In this document: one piece after another, positions 29,010-36,862 of the stretch | Layout: each line of letters starts with the position of its first letter | Position numbering within the stretch: position 1 is the first letter of the stretch | NCBI GenBank assembly: GCA_945897805.1 | Contig: CAMDFX010000006.1 | Coordinates: 62,001-126,000, forward strand | Origin: Chryseobacterium gleum | GTDB lineage: Bacteria > Bacteroidota > Bacteroidia > Flavobacteriales_D > Crocinitomicaceae | DNA: 64,000 nt | Direction of reading: 5' to 3' | Notes under the pieces: generated by a model | The model's database searches: none | Told to the model about the DNA's origin: nothing | The model's input: the letters and a program-made list of their open reading frames with translations, nothing else | Program-made: the position numbers and the translations under genes

Positions 29010-29393
29010 TCAATCATTAGAAGGTCGAAATTCATCAAAAGTAAAATCTTCATAAAACGTAATCATTTTCACAATTCTTTTATTTGAAACTTTTGAAGTG
29101 AATTCCTTGTTTACATTTGTACTTATTTTTGCATTAACATTTGTAACTACAGTTTCTTTTTCTTCTAACGGATTGATTACATCTGTTTGTTGAATCTGAC
29201 CAGAAATCAACCAAGAAGCATTTACTTTTGGGAACTGTATAAGCATTTTTTCAATAAAATCTAAACTTGGCTTATTTCTTCCTGTCAATATATGACTAAG
29301 ATTAGAACGTTGTACACCAATCCTATCAGCAAAAGAAGCTGCATTCAGTTGGTTCGCTTTCATAACCATTTTGATTCTATCCAGAATTTCCAT
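29010..29393 (-). CDS. XRE-family helix-turn-helix regulator
   Basis: A 127-residue protein with an N-terminal Cro/C1 HTH domain (residues about 5-65; recognition helix in VQRSNLSHILTGRNKPS, followed by IEKMLIQFPKVNASWLISG, the common Bacteroidota XRE extension). The C-terminal half is low-complexity with a repeated TNVN and a basic patch. Three copies of an ACAAATGT-like motif surround its start, suggesting autoregulation. It is separated by a hairpin from a small ORF on the same strand (29519-29695) whose upstream region carries the same motif. It looks like a small accessory locus between mnmA and tatA. Confidence 0.85.
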   Translation of the reverse strand: MEILDRIKMVMKANQLNAASFADRIGVQRSNLSHILTGRNKPSLDFIEKMLIQFPKVNASWLISGQIQQTDVINPLEEKETVVTNVNAKISTNVNKEFTSKVSNKRIVKMITFYEDFTFDEFRPSND

Positions 29394-29457
29394 TTGTAAT
29401 ATTTATCAATATACAAATGTAATAAATATTCAATAATAAAATAATATACATTTGTAA
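29392..29457. promoter_or_regulatory. Operator/promoter region of the XRE gene: repeated ACAAATGT motifs
   Basis: TACAAATGTAA (29412-29422) and TACATTTGTAA (29447-29457) are inverted copies of one motif, and a partial copy (ATTTGTAAT) begins at 29392 over the start codon. On the minus strand the first copy reads TACATTTG, a perfect -7 element, 20 bases before the XRE ATG; on the plus strand the second copy also reads TACATTTG and could fire rightward. A repressor bound here would block both promoters. Confidence 0.5.
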
Positions 29458-29461
29458 CAAA

Positions 29462-29490
29462 AAAAGTCACCTCCAATTGGGATGACTTTT
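29462..29490 (-). terminator. Hairpin between small ORF and XRE gene, works best leftward
   Basis: AAAAGTCA (29462-29469) pairs with TGACTTTT (29483-29490), with an inner CCAATTGG. Read on the minus strand it is followed by seven T residues, so it should terminate the leftward transcript of the small ORF. It may act in both directions. Confidence 0.65.
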
Positions 29491-29518
29491 AAAACAAAAA
29501 AAACTATGGTGAAAATTT

Positions 29519-29695
29519 TCAATTATACGAAAACTGTAAAAAGATTGAGTCCTTTTTATCCTCGATGTCACAAGGACCAAAATAGATAATATCCATTAAT
29601 TTCGCTACTTCCATAATACTCAATTCACTATTTTGACCTTGATCTTGATGAAGTTTTAATTTGTATTGAGCTAAACTAACTTTATTATTAATCAT
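29519..29695 (-). CDS. Small protein of unknown function (58 residues)
   Basis: An ATG at 29695 opens a 58-residue frame ending at TGA 29519-29521. The product starts MINNKVSLAQYKLKLHQ, continues with a helix-prone SELSIMEVAKLMDIIYFG, and ends IFLQFSYN; it is slightly acidic with one Cys. It is followed by a leftward terminator and preceded by an A-rich leader and by ACAAATGT (29753-29760) and TTACAAAT (29766-29773), the motif also found at the XRE operator. It could be a target of that regulator. I do not recognise the protein, and a chance ORF in AT-rich DNA cannot be excluded. Confidence 0.5.
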   Translation of the reverse strand: MINNKVSLAQYKLKLHQDQGQNSELSIMEVAKLMDIIYFGPCDIEDKKDSIFLQFSYN

Positions 29696-30098
29696 CTTTT
29701 TACTTTTTTAAATTTTTAACTTTTTTGACTAACTCCTACCCTTTACGCCAGTACAAATGTTTTTGTTACAAATTTTATTAAAAAATAAATTACACTTCTA
29801 CATTTTACCTTAATTTTAACTTTATACAAGCTTAACTAATCTTCTATTTTAAATTCTAATATTTAAATAATATCTAGATTACTTTTATACATCTAAGTTA
29901 AAATGATAAATTCAAAAATCTATTAAATAAAGTAAAATCACAACTTTCCCCTATCCTATTCCAAAAGCTAAACAAAAAATCAGAGTTCAACATTTGATTT
30001 AATTAGATGGATTATTTCTTTAAAAAAATGATCCTTATATTTTTATGTTAAAAGCACATTTCAATTTTATAAATTCGATTTATATCCGCAGTATTTCT
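29696..30098. other. AT-rich intergenic region
   Basis: About 400 bases of very AT-rich DNA between the small ORF and the tatA promoter. Apart from the ACAAATGT and TTACAAAT motifs at 29753-29773 I see no gene, repeat or hairpin of note. Confidence 0.6.
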
Positions 30099-30106
30099 TA
30101 ATTTTG
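30099..30106 (+). promoter_or_regulatory. -7 promoter element of tatA
   Basis: TAATTTTG matches TAnnTTTG, 17 bases before the ATG at 30124. Confidence 0.55.
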
Positions 30107-30123
30107 TGTTATAACAAAGCACG

Positions 30124-30555
30124 ATGATTTTATTTTTAAGCGATGTCGCAGGTTCTGAAGTAGTTTTAATCTTACTTTTTATTTTGATGTTTTTTGGTTC
30201 CAAAAGTATTCCTGGAATCGCTAAGACCATGGGTAGAACGATGCGACAAATCAAAGATGCATCTCAAGATTTACAAAATGAAATCAAAAAATCTGGCGTT
30301 GACATCAAAAATGATTTAAATCTCAATAGAATGATTGAAGAAACTGTCGAAGATTTTGAAAAACCATTCCAAGAGCAAACAAGAGAAATGCATGCATCCA
30401 TCACTTTTGAAGCACCAAGAAATATTGAAGCACCAATTTCCACTGAATCAATTGAAATAAAACAAATTGAGAAAAAAATAGATAAAGAAACGATTAACTC
30501 CGAAGCAGAAAATCAACTATTTGATAGTTTAAAAAAGGAAGAAAAAATCAGTTAA
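30124..30555 (+). CDS. tatA: Twin-arginine translocase subunit TatA/TatB-type
   Basis: A 143-residue protein with one N-terminal membrane helix (SEVVLILLFILMFFG), the short hinge FGSKSIPGIAK and an amphipathic helix (TMGRTMRQIKDASQDLQNEI), the standard TatA/B layout. It forms the pore or docking part for export of folded proteins with RR signals. The C-terminal 80 residues are charged and longer than a typical TatA. No tatC is adjacent. Its 3' end overlaps the convergent acyltransferase by 4 bases. Confidence 0.88.
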   Translation: MILFLSDVAGSEVVLILLFILMFFGSKSIPGIAKTMGRTMRQIKDASQDLQNEIKKSGVDIKNDLNLNRMIEETVEDFEKPFQEQTREMHASITFEAPRNIEAPISTESIEIKQIEKKIDKETINSEAENQLFDSLKKEEKIS

Positions 30556-31598
30556 AAGCGGTTTTTGAATCTCATTATCGGTTTCTCCAGAAAATGATAA
30601 CTTACAACAGCTAAACCCAATGTCAAAATAAAATTTAGAGGAAACTGCTGAAATTTCAACTCGCTTCCTGGTCCAGTAAGTAAAAATAATCCTTGATAAA
30701 CATAAATTCCGTAGGAGATTTTTCCAAAATAAGAAAAAGGTTTAAACTCCATAAACCCCACAAGGACAGATTCTTGATTGTAAAAAATCCAAAGAATAAA
30801 AATGCCAAAACCAAATGCTTGTACAAAGGAAAAAACTTCAATCAAATAAATCGGAAGCAGCAGTGTCGATAAATAGCAGCAGGCGGACAAAAACAATGGG
30901 ATTTTTTGATTTTGAAATAATTGCGCTAATTTTTCATTGTTTTTAGTCTGAATTATTGCAATAAAAGCACCTATCGCAATAAAACCTCCAGCAGGCATGA
31001 ACCATCTTTTAGGCCTTAAATGCGCTTTGAAAACAAATTCTGGTAGAAAAATTGTTACTATTATTGACAATAAAATGAAAGTTGAAATCAGAACAATCAA
31101 TAAGCTGTATTTTTTAAAAACCAAAATTAAAAAAGGCCAAATCAAATAGAATTGTTCCTCCACAGACAAAGACCAAATATGCGCCAATTCACCTCTGTAA
31201 TATAGCAAAGGAACATAATTGTAGAGATAGAAAAACGCAAATAAAAAGGCTTCTAAATCGTACACAATTATTTTTGAAATCATCAATATAATTAAGAACA
31301 AATAAAACACGAATAAGGCTGGCGCTAATCTTAAAATTCTTCGAATAAAAAACTTCTTTAAATCGATTTTTCCTGTTTCCTCAAACTGAGACCAAAGTAT
31401 TCTGGTAATCAAAAAACCACTTAAAACAAAAAAGAACTTAACGCCAGTTTCACCTGAAAACAAACTAAATAAATTATTATTAAGATACTGATTTTCAAAA
31501 AACAAAACATCTACACCTAAATGATTAAGTAAGACAAATCCAATCAATATTGCTCTCAAAGTATCTAAACCTTTTATGTACTTTTCTGTCTGGAGCAA
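30552..31598 (-). CDS. Membrane acyltransferase, acyltransferase-3 (OafA/YrhL) family
   Basis: A 348-residue integral membrane protein with about ten helices. Family motifs include GLDTLRAILIGFVLLNHLG near the N-terminus (with the catalytic-type His), GVKFFFVLSGFLITR, FFIRRILRLAPAL and HIWSLSVEEQFYLIWP. Such enzymes O-acylate exopolysaccharide, lipopolysaccharide or peptidoglycan sugars. The substrate cannot be inferred from neighbours. A TATCTTTG element at 31622-31629 (minus strand) precedes it. Confidence 0.88.
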   Translation of the reverse strand: MLQTEKYIKGLDTLRAILIGFVLLNHLGVDVLFFENQYLNNNLFSLFSGETGVKFFFVLSGFLITRILWSQFEETGKIDLKKFFIRRILRLAPALFVFYLFLIILMISKIIVYDLEAFLFAFFYLYNYVPLLYYRGELAHIWSLSVEEQFYLIWPFLILVFKKYSLLIVLISTFILLSIIVTIFLPEFVFKAHLRPKRWFMPAGGFIAIGAFIAIIQTKNNEKLAQLFQNQKIPLFLSACCYLSTLLLPIYLIEVFSFVQAFGFGIFILWIFYNQESVLVGFMEFKPFSYFGKISYGIYVYQGLFLLTGPGSELKFQQFPLNFILTLGLAVVSYHFLEKPIMRFKNRF

Positions 31599-31621
31599 GA
31601 GATTGTTTTTTTTGTTGAAAT

Positions 31622-31629
31622 CAAAGATA
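31622..31629 (-). promoter_or_regulatory. -7 promoter element of the acyltransferase gene
   Basis: Read on the minus strand it is TATCTTTG, a perfect match, 23 bases before the ATG at 31598. Confidence 0.55.
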
Positions 31630-31750
31630 GTGATTTTTAACTTGGACTTACCTTAAAAAAAACTTGATTATTGATCTAAAAAAGTCCAAACGATATAGTT
31701 AAATCAATCGAATTATTTATCTTTAGCATTCATATGCTAATTACAAACAA

Positions 31751-33133
31751 ATGAAAAAAAAGCTACTTCTTATCATTTTTTCTGCACCATTTTTTGCATT
31801 TTCGCAATTTGCGGTTGGTCACACAACCATTACATTCAATGACCCCGCTAGAACTGGAGGAACAGGCACTGGTGGCGGACCTGGAAGACAAATTCAAACT
31901 GAAATTTATTATCCAAGCGCTACAGCAGGAAATAATTTACCCGTTTCAAACGGAAGTTTTCCGGTCATAACGTTTGGCCATGGTTTTGCCATGACATGGG
32001 ATGCATATCAAAATATTTGGGAAGATTTGGTTGCTGAAGGTTATATTTTAGCATTTCCGAGAACCGAAGGTGGATTATTTCCTTCTCCTGTTCACGCTGA
32101 TTTTGGATTGGATTTGGCTCAAGTTTCAAATAAAATATTGGCTTTAAATTCGACCGCTGGTTCTATGTTTGAAAACAAAATCAATGGAAACGCCGCAATC
32201 ATGGGGCATTCTATGGGTGGCGGAGCAACTTTTTTAGCTGCTGCAAACAATACAAACATCAAAACAATTGTTGGACTTGCGCCTGCTGAAACAACTCCTT
32301 CTTCCATCGCAGCCGCAGCCAATGTTTCTGTTCCAACGTTGGTTTTTTCTGGTTCTGAAGATGGCGTCACCCCTCCCGCTAGCAACCACATTCCAATGTA
32401 TGATGCGGTAGCAGGAAGTTGTAAATATTTCATCAGCATTTTAGGAGGAGCCCATTGTTATTTTGCAAATACCAATTTTAATTGTGATTTTGGAGAAGCG
32501 ACTTCTTCTCCAGGAATTTCAATTCAACGAGCTCTTCAACAACAAGTTTTGACTGACTATGTTTTACCTTGGTTCGATTATTATTTGAAAGAAGACTGTG
32601 CAGCTTGGAACACTTTTATTTCTCTTCAAACGACAGATTCTAGAATTCAGGCAAATAATATTTGTGCAAACACAACTTTCGAAATCCCTATTATAACATT
32701 GTTATCTAACACTTTAAATTCATCTATAACAACAAATATCCAATGGTTTTTGAATGGAAATATTTTAGTTGGAGAAACCTTTGCAACTTGTCCTTTGACT
32801 TATGGAAACGGAAATTATACAGTTGTCAGCAATGCAAATCCTAGCTGCGATGCTACATCATTGCCATATAATTACCAAAATGGAACTGCTGGAATTGATG
32901 AATTTGAAAATATTCAATTTACCATTCAACCAAATCCTGCAAGTAAATACTTTGAAATCAAATCAAACAATGCTGTAGATTTTGAAATAACCATTTTTTC
33001 AATTGAAGGAAAATTAATTTCCAAGGACGAAAACGTTGCGAAAATCGAAACAAGCAAATGGAAAAATGGAATTTACATGGTTCAAATCGTTTCTAATGAC
33101 AAAATATTCACCATGCGTTTATTGATAGAATAA
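31751..33133 (+). CDS. T9SS-secreted alpha/beta hydrolase of the PETase/cutinase-like group
   Basis: A 460-residue exported hydrolase with a signal peptide (MKKKLLLIIFSAPFFAFSQ), a catalytic domain (about 25-300) and a T9SS sorting tail (about 380-460, opening FTIQPNPASKYFEIKS and ending in a basic/aliphatic strand). The nucleophile is Ser154 in AIMGHSMGGGATFLAAANN, with Asp204 (SGSEDGVTPP) and His235 (LGGAHCYFAN). The spacing 154/204/235 nearly equals that of Ideonella PETase (160/206/237), and the segments around each residue resemble it. Polyester, cutin or lipid ester hydrolysis is possible. A near-consensus promoter (TATCTTTA, 31719-31726) precedes it. Confidence 0.82.
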   Translation: MKKKLLLIIFSAPFFAFSQFAVGHTTITFNDPARTGGTGTGGGPGRQIQTEIYYPSATAGNNLPVSNGSFPVITFGHGFAMTWDAYQNIWEDLVAEGYILAFPRTEGGLFPSPVHADFGLDLAQVSNKILALNSTAGSMFENKINGNAAIMGHSMGGGATFLAAANNTNIKTIVGLAPAETTPSSIAAAANVSVPTLVFSGSEDGVTPPASNHIPMYDAVAGSCKYFISILGGAHCYFANTNFNCDFGEATSSPGISIQRALQQQVLTDYVLPWFDYYLKEDCAAWNTFISLQTTDSRIQANNICANTTFEIPIITLLSNTLNSSITTNIQWFLNGNILVGETFATCPLTYGNGNYTVVSNANPSCDATSLPYNYQNGTAGIDEFENIQFTIQPNPASKYFEIKSNNAVDFEITIFSIEGKLISKDENVAKIETSKWKNGIYMVQIVSNDKIFTMRLLIE

Positions 33134-33157
33134 GTTAATAAACAAGTACTTAATTTT

Positions 33158-33188
33158 GGCGCATCATAATCGGTGCGCCTTTTTTTTT
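33158..33188 (+). terminator. Intrinsic terminator of the hydrolase gene
   Basis: GGCGCA (33158-33163) pairs with TGCGCC (33174-33179), followed by nine T residues. Confidence 0.8.
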
Positions 33189-33189
33189 G

Positions 33190-33221
33190 CAAAAAAAAAG
33201 TGACTATCGAAATAGTCACTT
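33190..33221 (-). terminator. Intrinsic terminator for the leftward 475-residue gene
   Basis: AAGTGACTAT (33198-33207) pairs with ATAGTCACTT (33212-33221) around a CGAA loop; on the minus strand it runs into a T tract. It lies back to back with the rightward terminator. Confidence 0.8.
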
Positions 33222-33243
33222 AATTAATATTGCCTTTTTTAAT

Positions 33244-34671
33244 TTATGCATGAATTTCTTTTTCTCTATTCTTTACAAAACCAAATAACTCAAAAAACTT
33301 AATTGCTTTGACTACTTCTTCTGGAACATCATCTTCCCAACTTGAAACGCCGGCTTTGATTTTAGAAAGAACATCGTCTGACATAATATGCAGTAAATGA
33401 CTATTATAATCGTGAATTGCTTCCATTTTATTATTGTCTTTCATATATTGCATCAATCCTTTCAAATGTATTGGTATCACAATTTCATCCAAACCATAAA
33501 GATCTCCTGTATCGACATCATTGGCTGGATAAACAAACATTTTCATTTTGTGACCAAAACCTCTTCCGAAAGCTTCTAACAATCCGCCTGGCAGATTGTC
33601 GTAATATCTTTCGTCGAAAATGGTATGTAAATTATATACGCCGACTATAACCCCCATCATTTGTCCGCGGGCAATAGAAGCCAAATAATCAACCATCTTG
33701 TAATGCTTCAAATAGTTAGAAATCATTACTGTATAACCCAAAGAGCCTAAAAGTTCGGCACGATCAACGAAATCTTTGTCAGAAATTTTTCCATCAGCAG
33801 TTAAATCTTTCAATGTCAATTCAAAAATGACTAGCAAATTTTCTTTCTTAACTCCCTCTTCTTTCAGAAACTGTTTCGTCCCACTTTCGATCATGTCTAA
33901 GTGAACTTTTGTAACCGGACGAAAACGACCGCGCATCAAGAGAATATTTTTTTTGTAAAGTGCTGCTGTTGGTTGTAATACACTTCCACACAAATCAAAC
34001 ATGGTAGCATCTGTCAAACCTCGTTTCACCAAATTCAAAGCAATAATACGATTATCAAAACTTTCAAAATCAGGACCAGAAACACGCATCATATCTAATT
34101 CCATTCGCTCTCGTGGCAATCGATTTACCAAAGCTGAGAGAAAAACGTCTAAATTATCGTGATGAAAATAAGCTGCATGTAGTAGATTTACACCTAAAAT
34201 TCCCAATGCCTCTTGTTGCGCTCTGTTACTGATATCATGCATTTTAACGTGCAAAATTATATCATTTGGCGGACCACCTAGTGTCATTTGAAAACGCAAT
34301 CCAACCCACCCTTGACCTTGATTGGTTTTGTGATAATTTAAGGATTCAACTGTATTACAAAATGCGAAAAAACGAGCACTTTTAGCCTTTTCAGGCAAAC
34401 GATAATTCATTGTTTCGAATTCAGTATGCAACATGGTCATCAAGCGCTCTTCACAAACGTATCTCGTTGCAGGTCCGTACATCGAATCAGAAACCTTCAT
34501 GTCGTAAGCGGATTGTGTGTAAGCAATTGTACCTGAACTTCCTCCAGCTTGGAAAAAATTAGCAGCTACTTCTTGTCCTGCACCAATCTCTGCAAAACAG
34601 CCGTAAATATCAGGTGTTAAATTGATTTTTAAAGCCTTTTCTTCTGTTGTTAATCTTGTTTCGTTTTTCAT
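33244..34671 (-). CDS. Conserved protein of unknown function (475 residues)
   Basis: With the ATG at 34671 (the frame is open 7 codons further) the protein has 475 residues, no signal peptide and no membrane helix. It contains strongly patterned blocks such as YGCFAEIGAGQEVAANFFQAGG near the start, WVGLRFQMT, HHDNLDVFLSALVNRLPRERMELDMM and FRPVTKVHLDMI. I recall close homologues across Bacteroidota and other phyla, some carrying a nicotinate-nucleotide adenylyltransferase label; I see no nucleotidyltransferase motif and do not adopt that name. It has its own promoter and terminator, so it is monocistronic. Confidence 0.8.
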   Translation of the reverse strand: MKNETRLTTEEKALKINLTPDIYGCFAEIGAGQEVAANFFQAGGSSGTIAYTQSAYDMKVSDSMYGPATRYVCEERLMTMLHTEFETMNYRLPEKAKSARFFAFCNTVESLNYHKTNQGQGWVGLRFQMTLGGPPNDIILHVKMHDISNRAQQEALGILGVNLLHAAYFHHDNLDVFLSALVNRLPRERMELDMMRVSGPDFESFDNRIIALNLVKRGLTDATMFDLCGSVLQPTAALYKKNILLMRGRFRPVTKVHLDMIESGTKQFLKEEGVKKENLLVIFELTLKDLTADGKISDKDFVDRAELLGSLGYTVMISNYLKHYKMVDYLASIARGQMMGVIVGVYNLHTIFDERYYDNLPGGLLEAFGRGFGHKMKMFVYPANDVDTGDLYGLDEIVIPIHLKGLMQYMKDNNKMEAIHDYNSHLLHIMSDDVLSKIKAGVSSWEDDVPEEVVKAIKFFELFGFVKNREKEIHA

Positions 34672-34689
34672 TTTCCTACATCGAATATA

Positions 34690-34697
34690 CAAATTTA
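34690..34697 (-). promoter_or_regulatory. -7 promoter element of the 475-residue gene
   Basis: Minus-strand TAAATTTG matches TAnnTTTG, 18 bases before the ATG at 34671. It overlaps the upstream in-frame start at 34692, supporting the shorter protein. Confidence 0.55.
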
Positions 34698-34843
34698 CGA
34701 CTTTTTGCGCAAAAAGGTTTCTTTGACTTCGTTTCTTGCTAATTTTATTGAACGAGTTTTATTCTAAAAAACTACAATAATAACCTCGTAAAAATGAATG
34801 GTTACAAATAGGAACAACCTCTTTTTAAGAAAACTATGTGCAC

Positions 34844-35950
34844 TTAAGGTTTTCTAAAAGCGGGATTATTGATAAATTGATAATCTGTAAGTGTTTGCAA
34901 AAATTTCTTCAATAAATCTTTTTGCCCCGCATCAAGTTGCACGCCACCCTGACTTGCAAATTCAATCAAAGGATCGATGGTTGGCGATTGAATAATCCCG
35001 CTAGAATAATGTTCTATCACTTCATCCAATGTTTTCAATCTACCATCATGCATATAAGGACCTGAAACTTCGATATTTCTCAGTGTTGGAATCTTGAATT
35101 TGCCTAAATCATTGATATTGCCGGTGACTCCTTTTCTTCCTTCATCCGAAAAAACAGCATCTAAACCATTGTTGCTAAACTTTTTAACTTGCATCAAAGG
35201 TCCGTTATGACAATGAAAACAATCTGCGCCATTCAAACTCTTAAACAAATCGTAACCGCCCCATTCTTCTGGCGAAATTGTTACCGATTGATCCGAATTT
35301 GAAAGTTGTAAACCATTTTCAATTTTGTACATGACATCAAATTTCGAATTCCCAGAAATCATTGTTCTCAAAAATTGAGCAATTGCTTTAGCTGCTTTAA
35401 ATTTATCGATTCCTTCTTCGCCAAAAGCTTTGTAAAAGGCATTTTTGTAGTTGACTTCGGCGTTTAATTTCGCTATTGCTGCCTCCCAACTTTGATGCAT
35501 TTCCACTGGATTTGGAATAGGTTCTAAAATTTGCTGCTCTAGAGTTACTGCTCTTCCATCCCAAAAGAAAAATTGTTGCCATCCCAAATTAACTAAAGCC
35601 ATCGACTGTCGATTTCCAAGTGCTCCGTTCACTCCTTTTGAATATTTACTGGAGTCGCTAAATGCTGTTTCGGGAGAATGGCAGCTTCCACAAGAAATTG
35701 AATTATCTAAACTCAATTTTGTTTCGTGAAACAACATTCGTCCCAAGGCCACACCTTCTACAGTCATTGGATTATCAGCAGGAATAGGCATTTGAGGAAA
35801 ATGAGAAGGAATATTTAACTGATAAGGAGTTGCAACATAGCCAACTTGATCTTTTTTACAAGCCCAAAGAATCACAATCGAAACTCCAAAAATAAGCACG
35901 AATTTGAACTTTGCAATTTGCTGAATTAAGAGAATAAAATTAGATTTCAT
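34844..35950 (-). CDS. MbnH-like di-heme cytochrome c peroxidase family protein
   Basis: A 368-residue exported protein with an N-terminal hydrophobic signal/anchor (about 5-30, ending IVILWACKK, a possible lipobox), two CxxCH haem c sites (CGSCH about 95 and CFHCH about 240), and conserved blocks FSDSSKYSKGVNG, FFWDGRAVTLEQQ and the late GPYMHDGRLKTLDEVIEHY. This is the MauG/CcpA di-heme family. The gene begins within the stop of the MbnP-like gene (TGATG). In methanotrophs the paired MbnH oxidises a tryptophan of MbnP to kynurenine; the gene pairing suggests the same here. GTG at 35953 is an alternative start. Confidence 0.85.
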   Translation of the reverse strand: MKSNFILLIQQIAKFKFVLIFGVSIVILWACKKDQVGYVATPYQLNIPSHFPQMPIPADNPMTVEGVALGRMLFHETKLSLDNSISCGSCHSPETAFSDSSKYSKGVNGALGNRQSMALVNLGWQQFFFWDGRAVTLEQQILEPIPNPVEMHQSWEAAIAKLNAEVNYKNAFYKAFGEEGIDKFKAAKAIAQFLRTMISGNSKFDVMYKIENGLQLSNSDQSVTISPEEWGGYDLFKSLNGADCFHCHNGPLMQVKKFSNNGLDAVFSDEGRKGVTGNINDLGKFKIPTLRNIEVSGPYMHDGRLKTLDEVIEHYSSGIIQSPTIDPLIEFASQGGVQLDAGQKDLLKKFLQTLTDYQFINNPAFRKP

Positions 35951-36735
35951 CACGGAATAAAACTTAGCGCTGATTTAAAATTTTGAATAGCTTTTAAGGT
36001 CAAAACTTCTTGACCTGCAGCAGTATGTGTCATAAATTCATTTTTCACATTAATCGGTTGAACAGCATTAGATAAAAATTGATGTAAATCTAATTTCATG
36101 TTTGCGCGATATGATTTTTCTCCTATTAAAGTCCAATTTACAATCGGAAAGTCTAAATTTTGTATAAAATTATCTGTACCGACATGGTAAACAGCGTAAT
36201 GATCAAAAAGTGGAATTCCATCTTGAATTGTGTCAACTCTTGCCTCAACTTTGATAAAAATATAGCCAGGATTCCAGCTCCAGTGCATATCTCCAGCGTT
36301 TGCAATATTCAAAGGATTATCATTTGCAAAAGCCGTAGGATCAAGATGATTCAATGAACTGTCAACACCTAAAAGCCCTTGCAAAGCGCTGAATGAATCA
36401 GGTTTTTTGCTTATGCTAGCAAACTTATTTCCGTTGTTTCTGTAGTCAAAAAATGCAGTTTCAAACAAAGTTTCACTTCCATTTTTCCAATTTCCGCCGA
36501 AGAATTTGACATCTGTAAATTGAATTTCGAAACCTTCGTCAGTCAAATAAGTAGAATCTAAAAACAAAGTTTGACTGCCAAAAACCGGTAATACTTGAAT
36601 GGATAGTTGATCATTCACAACCACGACAGGTGGATCTTCAACAGGATCTTTTTTACAACTCGTTAATGAAAATCCAACAATCAGCAACAAAAGCTGAGCG
36701 GCAATATATTTTTTTTTGAAAATCATAATCTGCAT
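35950..36735 (-). CDS. MbnP-like lipoprotein, partner of the di-heme enzyme
   Basis: A 261-residue predicted lipoprotein (signal with lipobox LTSC, then KKDPVEDPPVVVV). The mature part resembles the MbnP family: LSIQVLPVFGSQTLFLDS, EIQFTDVKFFGGNW, a Trp/His-rich core GDMHWSWNPGYIFIKVEA, FDHYAVYHVGTDNF and a late LDLHQFL. MbnP-type proteins bind copper and carry a Trp converted to kynurenine by the adjacent MbnH. The ATG at 36735 or at 36726 may be used. It is the first gene of a two-gene leftward operon, divergent from the helicase-nuclease gene. Confidence 0.82.
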   Translation of the reverse strand: MQIMIFKKKYIAAQLLLLIVGFSLTSCKKDPVEDPPVVVVNDQLSIQVLPVFGSQTLFLDSTYLTDEGFEIQFTDVKFFGGNWKNGSETLFETAFFDYRNNGNKFASISKKPDSFSALQGLLGVDSSLNHLDPTAFANDNPLNIANAGDMHWSWNPGYIFIKVEARVDTIQDGIPLFDHYAVYHVGTDNFIQNLDFPIVNWTLIGEKSYRANMKLDLHQFLSNAVQPINVKNEFMTHTAAGQEVLTLKAIQNFKSALSFIP

Positions 36736-36862
36736 TTAAGACGAAAATTACTCTAAAAAGTTGTTTAAAACACTTAGCGTATAAAAATATATGTTTTTTT
36801 TCATAAACGTACATAGAATACGATTTGTTCAGCTTAACTTAGTAAACTCAATTTCTTTAAGT

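Noticed and set aside
29506..29589. A 27-codon plus-strand ORF (starts MVKIFNYTKTV) downstream of the rightward TACATTTG element
   Set aside because: It is very short, overlaps the 3' end of the better-supported minus-strand ORF, and has no further evidence.
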